Shown here: positions 15,504-19,511 of the stretch, piece by piece | Position numbering within the stretch: position 1 is the stretch's first letter | How the letters are laid out: each line of letters starts with the position of its first letter | Assembly (NCBI GenBank): GCA_947458305.1 | Contig: CANGZO010000014.1 | Span: 1-19,511, forward strand | Reading direction: 5' to 3' | Source of the DNA: Comamonadaceae bacterium | Lineage (GTDB): Bacteria > Pseudomonadota > Gammaproteobacteria > Burkholderiales > Burkholderiaceae_C | DNA length: 19,511 bases | Notes under the pieces: model-generated | Told to the model about the DNA's origin: nothing | Databases searched by the model: none | What the model saw: only the letters and a program-made list of their open reading frames with translations | Program-made: the position numbers and the translations under genes

Positions 15504-16841
15504 TTAGACGCGAGCCAGCGCACGATCCAGTCTGGCCAACCCGTCCTCCAGATCGGCAGTCGTCAGGCCAGCCGACACAAAGTAGCGGTCGCCACGGCCA
15601 GCATAGACCCCTTCTTCAATCAGCGCCAAGCGCAGTTTGCGTGCCTTGTCACGATCCGCATGCTCTGCAAGGTCGCGTGCTGAGTACGCCACTGGCAGCG
15701 AGGTAAAGTGGGCACAGAACACGCCTCGCACGCCTTGCACCAACAGGTTGTGTCCGTGCTTGCTGCCCAGCCGCTTGAATTCGTTCATGAAGTGCGACTG
15801 CATCTCGTCGATGTACCTGTACGCAGCACCATTATCGCGCTCCAGCATGCGCATGGTGGTCAGGCCAGCTGTCATGCTCATGGGGGCGGCATTGAAAGTA
15901 CCTGCACCTACTACAGCGTTGGAACGCAGCAGCTCGAAGATGTCGGCACGACCCGCTACGGCCGCCAGCGGCATGCCGCCTGCTATGGCCTTGCCGAAGC
16001 TGGCCAAATCGGGGGTGACGCCGTAATGGCCCTGGGCACCGCCAAGGCCCATGCGAAAGCCTGTGATGACCTCGTCAACGCAAAAGACCACGCCGTACTG
16101 CGTGCAAAGCTCTCGCACTCGCTCGAGGTAGCCAGGGCGTGGGATGCAGCACCCCCCATTGGTCATGACTGCTTCCATCATGACCAGAGCAATGTCTTTG
16201 CCATGGATCTTTAGCAGGTTCTCCAAGGCATCTGCATCGTTCCATGGGATCTTGAAAGATTCGCGCATGGCAAACTCAGCGCGACCTTCGGTGTGCATGG
16301 GGTCCGCCGGGTTTTCGAGTGCATAAGGATCGGCCCCCTGCTCATCGTTGACCCGGCCACCCAAAACATTGTCCAGCCAGCCGTGGTAGTGGCCCTCAAA
16401 GCGAACAAAAAGGCGCCGCCCCGTGAAGGCGCGCGCCAAACGCACCACCATCTGCACTGCCTCTGAACCGGTGGTCACAAATCGCACGCGGTCGGCGCAA
16501 GGCACGTGGCTGACGATACGCTCGGCCAGCTGCACTTCAGGCTCGGTCTGCAGCATGCCCGAGGCCACGACGAACAACTTTTCCAGCTGCGCATGAAGGG
16601 CGTCCTGGTATTCGCGGTTGCCGTGTCCCCAGATACCAGGGCCCATGCCGATGGCAAAGTCGATCAGCTCACGGCCATCAACGTCCCATAGCCTCTGACC
16701 CACCGCCCTATCGATGAATACCGGAGGTTCGGGCAGCGCACGAAGATTGCTCTGCCGACCTGGCATGACACGCGCAGCGCGCCCAACCAAATCCTGTGTT
16801 CGCATGCCGAGCTTGAAATTCATTTGATCGCTTGCATTCAT
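15504..16841 (-). CDS. Class III PLP-dependent aminotransferase (glutamate-1-semialdehyde-aminomutase-like)
   Basis: A 445-residue fold-type I PLP enzyme. Visible elements are TTGSEAVQMVVRLARAFTGR (phosphate-binding and helix region from ~123), the aromatic stack motif FEGHYHGWLD (~148-157), Asp256 in FCVDEVITGFR, and the Schiff-base Lys284 in ASFGKAIAGGMP. Overall it resembles glutamate-1-semialdehyde 2,1-aminomutase and omega-aminotransferases. These act on terminal or beta amino groups, giving an aldehyde or ketone, or shift an amino group within one molecule. The frame is open to 16934, but the start at 16841 is chosen because its ATG overlaps the stop of the lipoyl gene by four bases (ATGA); a normal N-terminus follows. 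In context it probably makes an oxo compound for the aldehyde dehydrogenases or the E1 enzyme of the operon. Confidence 0.9.
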   Translation of the reverse strand: MNASDQMNFKLGMRTQDLVGRAARVMPGRQSNLRALPEPPVFIDRAVGQRLWDVDGRELIDFAIGMGPGIWGHGNREYQDALHAQLEKLFVVASGMLQTEPEVQLAERIVSHVPCADRVRFVTTGSEAVQMVVRLARAFTGRRLFVRFEGHYHGWLDNVLGGRVNDEQGADPYALENPADPMHTEGRAEFAMRESFKIPWNDADALENLLKIHGKDIALVMMEAVMTNGGCCIPRPGYLERVRELCTQYGVVFCVDEVITGFRMGLGGAQGHYGVTPDLASFGKAIAGGMPLAAVAGRADIFELLRSNAVVGAGTFNAAPMSMTAGLTTMRMLERDNGAAYRYIDEMQSHFMNEFKRLGSKHGHNLLVQGVRGVFCAHFTSLPVAYSARDLAEHADRDKARKLRLALIEEGVYAGRGDRYFVSAGLTTADLEDGLARLDRALARV

Positions 16842-17086
16842 GTTGACAGATCCGTATCGATGACGCACACGTTGCCACCCACAGTGGCTTCGCTGCCTGC
16901 CTCCACGGTGTGGGACAACAGCTTTCCGTCGCAAGGTGCATCCACCTCCATGGTCACTTTTTCACTTTCAATTTCGTACAGCGTTTCGCCCTTACGAAAG
17001 ATGTCACCGGGCTTCTTGTGCCAGACGCTGATGGTGGCAGACTCCATGTTCATGCCAACGCGGGAGAGTTTGAGATTGACTTTCAT
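16838..17086 (-). CDS. Free-standing lipoyl-domain protein
   Basis: An 82-residue protein that is only a lipoyl/biotinyl domain. It has the paired beta-sheet pattern NLKLSRVGMNMESATISVWH, then KPGDIFRKGETLYEIESEKV, with Lys43 at the tight turn (IESEKVTMEV) as the predicted lipoylation site. A biotin carrier would have an MKM-type turn, which is absent. In 2-oxo acid dehydrogenase complexes this domain is the N-terminus of E2; here the stop follows directly, with no E1/E3-binding domain or acyltransferase domain. It lies five bases after E1 beta and overlaps the aminotransferase by four bases, so its role is tied to the E1 pair. No good ribosome site precedes it, suggesting translational coupling to E1 beta. 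A stand-alone carrier like GcvH is the closest functional analogy (inference). Confidence 0.88.
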   Translation of the reverse strand: MKVNLKLSRVGMNMESATISVWHKKPGDIFRKGETLYEIESEKVTMEVDAPCDGKLLSHTVEAGSEATVGGNVCVIDTDLST

Positions 17087-17091
17087 GGGTT

Positions 17092-18072
17092 TCAGGGACG
17101 GCTGTCCTTCAGTTGCTGGATGGTGGCGACGATGCGTTCGACGCTGGGCATCACCAGCCGCTCCAAATTGGGGGCATAGGGCATGGCAACATCCGGCACC
17201 GTCACACGGCGAATGGGGGCACGCAGCGATCCGAACGCCTTGTCGGCGACGATGGCGGCGATATGACTTGCGGCACTGCAGCTGTCACGCGACTCATCGA
17301 CCAGGACCAAACGCCCCGTCTTTTCTACCGAGCTCAGGATGCAGGCCTCGTCCAGCGGAACCAGCGTGCGCGGGTCGATCACCTCGACGTGGATACTGTG
17401 TTCATTGCGCAGCACCTCGGCCGCAGCCATGGCCAGCTTGACCATGGAACCGATGGCCACCACGGTCACGTCGCTCCCCGTGCAACGCACAGCCGCCTGG
17501 CCCCAGGGCGTGACGTAATCGCCATCGGGCACCTCGCCCATCTCACCTCCGCGGCCACCGGCTTCCAGGAAAAAGGATGGGCTGTCGCTGCGGATACAGG
17601 ACTTCATAAGCCCCTTGGCGTCTTCGGGGGTGGCGGGAACGGCCACACGAATACCGCCCAAGTTCATCAACAACGGGTAGGGCGTGTCGGAATGGTGTGC
17701 AGCAATCGAACGCCCACCACCGTAGGCTGCCACGTAGGTCACAGGCAAACGTGCCTGCCCCCCGGTCATGTAGCGCAACTTAGCCGCCTGGTTGGCGATG
17801 GAGTCGAAACCCGTGTAAGTGAAATTGGCGAACATCATGTGCGCCACCACGCGGTGCCCTGCAGCGGCCGCACCCAGCGCCATGCCGGTGATCAGAGTTT
17901 CGGAAATCGGTGTGTTACGAATTCGGCTGGGCCCAAAGCGCTCTGAAAGGCCACGGGTATCACCAAAGAGGCTGATTTCTACATCCTCTCCGAAAAGGAT
18001 GACGCGTTCGTCGCGTGTCATCTCTTCCACGAGGGCCTCGTTGATCGCCTGGATAAGTCTCTTCTTTGCCAT
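17092..18072 (-). CDS. TPP-dependent 2-oxo acid/acetoin dehydrogenase E1, beta subunit
   Basis: A 326-residue protein of normal length for the E1 beta of acetoin or pyruvate-type dehydrogenases. It has the pyrimidine-binding transketolase domain (residues ~4-180), with the cofactor-activating Glu58 in NTPISETLITG, and YGGGRSIAAHHSDTPYPLL at ~117-135 carrying the active-site histidine pair His126/His127. The C-terminal transketolase domain contains SIHVEVIDPRTLVPLDEACI and VDESRDSCSAASHIAAI. With the alpha subunit it would decarboxylate a 2-oxo acid, or cleave an acetoin-like ketone, and transfer the acyl group to a lipoyl lysine. GGGAG nine bases upstream lies immediately after the alpha stop (14-base gap). 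Substrate specificity cannot be read directly. Confidence 0.92.
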   Translation of the reverse strand: MAKKRLIQAINEALVEEMTRDERVILFGEDVEISLFGDTRGLSERFGPSRIRNTPISETLITGMALGAAAAGHRVVAHMMFANFTYTGFDSIANQAAKLRYMTGGQARLPVTYVAAYGGGRSIAAHHSDTPYPLLMNLGGIRVAVPATPEDAKGLMKSCIRSDSPSFFLEAGGRGGEMGEVPDGDYVTPWGQAAVRCTGSDVTVVAIGSMVKLAMAAAEVLRNEHSIHVEVIDPRTLVPLDEACILSSVEKTGRLVLVDESRDSCSAASHIAAIVADKAFGSLRAPIRRVTVPDVAMPYAPNLERLVMPSVERIVATIQQLKDSRP

Positions 18073-18086
18073 GAATTGGGGCTCCC

Positions 18087-19079
18087 TCAGGCGAACATGA
18101 ATTGAAGCGCTTGCTCTAGCGGAGGCGGCGGGCTGTCAATGGCAAATTGCACGGCGTCTTCGACTTGCGCGAGAACGCGAGCTTCGATGTCGGTCAACTG
18201 GTCCAAAGTAGCTTGTTGAGCACTCAAAAGTTGAGCCCTTTGCCGCTGGATCGGGTCGCGCTCAACCCAAGATTGGACTTCTTCCTCGCTGCGGTACTGT
18301 GCACCCTGCAGGAAGCCGGTTTCGGCCTCCACATGGCCAGACATGCGATATGTGAAGGCTTCGATGAAACTGGGACCTTCGCCGTTACGGGCTCGTTGCA
18401 CGGCCTCGCTGGCGGCGGTCCACACTGCATCCAAGTCATTGCCATCAACCTGCACACCCGGAACGCCGTAGGCGCCAGCACGGTCCACGATACGGCCAGC
18501 CACCACGGTGTCCGAACGCGAGAACTCCGAGAACAGGTTGTTCTCGCAGATGAAGATCATGGGCAGCTTCCAAAGGGCGCTGAGATTGAGAGCCTCGCTC
18601 ATCACGCCCTGGGTAGAAGCACCATCGCCGAAGAAAGCTACGGACACTGCGCCATCACCTTGCAGCGACTGTGAATAGGCCGCACCACAGATCAGACTGA
18701 TGCCACCGCCGACGATGCCATTGGCGCCCAAAATCCCCTTGCTCAAATCTGCAACGTGCATGGTGCCACCCATCCCCTTGCACACACCCGTTACCTTGGC
18801 GTGAATCTCGGCCATCATGGCCCGCACGTCACCACCTTTGGCCAGGAAGTGACCATGCCCACGGTGGTTGCTGGCTATCCAGTCGGTGTCGCGCAAGTGT
18901 TGGCACACTCCCACGCCTACAGCCTCCTGACCGCTGTAAAGGTGCACGCCAGCAATCAATTTACCCGCCTTGAAGTCCGCGCCCAGGCGCTCCTCTACAC
19001 GTCGGATAAGCAGCATTCGCTCATACATGGCCAGGTGTTCGGCCGGGCTGGGACGGCTGTCCCCGGGGTTCTCTTTCAT
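18087..19079 (-). CDS. TPP-dependent 2-oxo acid/acetoin dehydrogenase E1, alpha subunit
   Basis: A 330-residue E1 alpha. The thiamine-diphosphate motif is intact: FFGDGASTQGVMSEALNL begins near residue 149 and ends with the conserved asparagines in FICENN (~177-181). NHRGHGHFLAKGGD (~71-84) and GGTMHVADLSKGILGANGIV (~104-123) are typical of acetoin/pyruvate dehydrogenase alpha subunits, as is the length. It forms an alpha2beta2 heterotetramer with the next gene. It is the first gene of the ten-gene right-hand operon, and the 432 bases upstream carry dyads likely to control it. The ribosome site is weak. A homologue in acetoin clusters is normally followed by E2 and E3 genes; neither occurs here. 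Confidence 0.93.
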   Translation of the reverse strand: MKENPGDSRPSPAEHLAMYERMLLIRRVEERLGADFKAGKLIAGVHLYSGQEAVGVGVCQHLRDTDWIASNHRGHGHFLAKGGDVRAMMAEIHAKVTGVCKGMGGTMHVADLSKGILGANGIVGGGISLICGAAYSQSLQGDGAVSVAFFGDGASTQGVMSEALNLSALWKLPMIFICENNLFSEFSRSDTVVAGRIVDRAGAYGVPGVQVDGNDLDAVWTAASEAVQRARNGEGPSFIEAFTYRMSGHVEAETGFLQGAQYRSEEEVQSWVERDPIQRQRAQLLSAQQATLDQLTDIEARVLAQVEDAVQFAIDSPPPPLEQALQFMFA

Positions 19080-19118
19080 GACTTGAATCTCGGCATTGCC
19101 TGCTCATGGTTAAAGGAA

Positions 19119-19131
19119 GGGTCATTGACCC
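19119..19131. promoter_or_regulatory. Perfect dyad GGGTCA-T-TGACCC before E1 alpha
   Basis: This is a perfect 6-base inverted repeat about a centre base, 39 bases upstream of the E1 alpha ATG, with an adjoining CACGTG palindrome at 19131-19136. If the candidate promoter at 19144-19173 is used, the dyad lies just downstream of the transcription start, a classic repressor position. Confidence 0.45.
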
Positions 19132-19143
19132 ACGTGTTTTCTA

Positions 19144-19173
19144 ATTTTAACCATGCCATTTCTTAAAAAGCAA
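19144..19173 (-). promoter_or_regulatory. Weak promoter candidate for the E1-TTT operon
   Basis: On the minus strand TTGCTT (19168-19173) and TAAAAT (19144-19149) are 18 bases apart. The -10 matches five of six positions but the -35 only three, so activation by a bound regulator would be expected if it is real. Confidence 0.22.
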
Positions 19174-19192
19174 TGAATTTTTCAATGCCATG

Positions 19193-19227
19193 TCACCTTG
19201 AAGGTGATTTCACCCGGTTTTCACCTT
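19193..19227. promoter_or_regulatory. Operator-like array of TCACCTT half-sites
   Basis: TCACCTT (19193-19199) and AAGGTGA (19201-19207) form a perfect 15-base dyad. TCACC recurs at 19210-19214, making a second dyad GGTGA-TT-TCACC with the preceding arm. TCACCTT occurs again at 19221-19227. Four related half-sites in 35 bases, just upstream of the promoter candidate, look like a cooperative regulator site. Confidence 0.55.
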
Positions 19228-19261
19228 TTAAATTTACTTTCTTAGATAGCATTCTTTGATT

Positions 19262-19304
19262 GAAATAGCTATATATTGCTATTTATTTCCATAATAGAAA
19301 TAGC
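19262..19304. repeat. Repeated AAATAGC elements in direct and inverted order
   Basis: GAAATAGC occurs at 19262-19269 and 19297-19304 in direct order, 35 bases apart, and its inverted core GCTATTT lies between them at 19278-19284. The first two can form a hairpin with an 8-base loop. The setting is AT-rich, which raises the chance level, but the exact 8-base direct repeat and shared core suggest protein-binding sites. Confidence 0.35.
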
Positions 19305-19345
19305 GTTTCTTTATTAGTAATAATATTTCGAGTCAAGGTTGTACT

Positions 19346-19385
19346 CTTTTGAGCATCCGCCGTTTAAGGCGGCGCCCATCAAAAG
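19346..19385. other. Two-part stem-loop
   Basis: An outer stem CTTTTGA (19346-19352) with TCAAAAG (19379-19385) encloses an inner stem CCGCC (19357-19361) with GGCGG (19368-19372), with a 6-base loop GTTTAA. Neither strand shows a clean T-run after the GC-rich stem, so it is not a standard terminator. It may end transcription from a gene to the right, or be a structured RNA or DNA element. Confidence 0.35.
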
Positions 19386-19432
19386 GTCACCGATCGCTCA
19401 AGCAAGAATCATGAAATCCCAGAATGCATAGG

Positions 19433-19455
19433 GGCGTTACAATTATAGTTACGCC
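19433..19455. promoter_or_regulatory. Near-perfect dyad GGCGTTAC-N7-GTTACGCC
   Basis: The 8-base arms are complementary except for one mismatched pair, with an AT-only 7-base centre. A short hairpin, GCCAG-CTGT-CTGGC, follows directly at 19453-19466. The spacing resembles sites of dimeric regulators, but no gene for one is in view. Confidence 0.3.
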
Positions 19456-19511
19456 AGCTGTCTGGCAGCTCTCCAAATGAGCTAAAAGATCCTTGTCGTT
19501 CAGAAGAAAAA

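Larger units (their letters stand above)
19080..19511. other. Non-coding, AT-rich upstream control region
   Basis: This stretch of more than 400 bases has no convincing gene. The part at 19135-19330 is markedly richer in A and T than the coding sequence around it. It holds several dyads and repeated half-sites, listed separately, and one weak promoter candidate reading toward E1 alpha. Only a 33-codon open frame enters from the right edge on the minus strand and stops at 19409; it is unrecognised. A regulator gene for the operon may lie just beyond the right edge. Confidence 0.55.

Noticed and set aside
16842..16934. An upstream extension of the aminotransferase by 31 residues
   Set aside because: It would overlap the lipoyl gene by nearly 100 bases and adds an arginine-rich, unconserved segment; the ATGA overlap gives a better start.
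16838..17086. The small carrier as a biotin carboxyl carrier protein
   Set aside because: The turn is IESEKV, as in lipoyl domains; the methionine-flanked lysine of biotin carriers is absent, and no carboxylase genes are nearby.
17113..17946. A 277-codon plus-strand open frame opposite E1 beta
   Set aside because: Antisense shadow of a conserved transketolase-fold gene; its translation is rich in histidine, glycine and arginine with no domain pattern.
19409..19510. A 33-codon open frame entering from the right edge on the minus strand
   Set aside because: It might be the C-terminus of a gene beyond the window, but it is too short and matches no family I recognise; not enough to call a gene.
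1..19511. CRISPR arrays, tRNA or rRNA genes and intact insertion sequences
   Set aside because: No regularly spaced long repeats, cloverleaf-like sequences, rRNA segments or transposase genes were seen on reading either strand.

Overview
The window looks like an accessory catabolic island from a Gram-negative betaproteobacterium, most likely Burkholderiales (Comamonadaceae- or Alcaligenaceae-like). The reasons are two Bug-type periplasmic receptors, a TctA/TctB tripartite tricarboxylate transporter pair, a Burkholderiales-type general porin and a LysR regulator. The genus is an inference. Nearly all coding capacity is on the minus strand; the one plus-strand gene is the LysR regulator. No tRNA, rRNA, CRISPR array, phage gene or intact insertion sequence was seen.

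Left edge (1-1735): the N-terminal 206 codons of a class A FAD-dependent aromatic monooxygenase run off the left edge, divergent from a LysR gene. The 161-base space between them holds three perfect dyads. LysR is convergent, with a 10-base gap, with a Bug receptor (1746-2738) that has its own leader and a dyad.

Middle cluster (2943-8571): an outer-membrane porin with a recognisable sigma-70-like promoter, an SDR oxidoreductase (one base between the porin stop and the SDR start), a formylglycine-type sulfatase/phosphonate monoester hydrolase, an aldehyde dehydrogenase with a GTG start, and a VOC-fold protein.

Right cluster (8572-19079): a tightly packed run read right to left. It encodes TPP-dependent E1 alpha and beta, an 82-residue free-standing lipoyl domain, a class III PLP aminotransferase, an arylsulfotransferase-like protein without a signal peptide, TctB, TctA, a Bug receptor, a TauE/SafE exporter and a GabD-like aldehyde dehydrogenase. 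Three of its junctions are four-base overlaps or gaps of five bases or less, and the others are 12 to 33 bases.

How it may work together (inference): the porin and the TTT transporter bring in an organic anion. Two sulfuryl/phosphoryl-type enzymes, an aminotransferase, an SDR and two aldehyde dehydrogenases then process it. The E1 pair decarboxylates a 2-oxo acid onto a lipoyl carrier, and TauE/SafE exports a sulfur-containing or carboxylate anion. The most unusual points are an E1-lipoyl module with no E2 acyltransferase or E3 in the window, and an apparently cytosolic ASST embedded in a TTT operon. The 432-base region upstream of the operon (19080-19511) has no convincing gene but carries several dyads and repeated half-sites that look like a control region.
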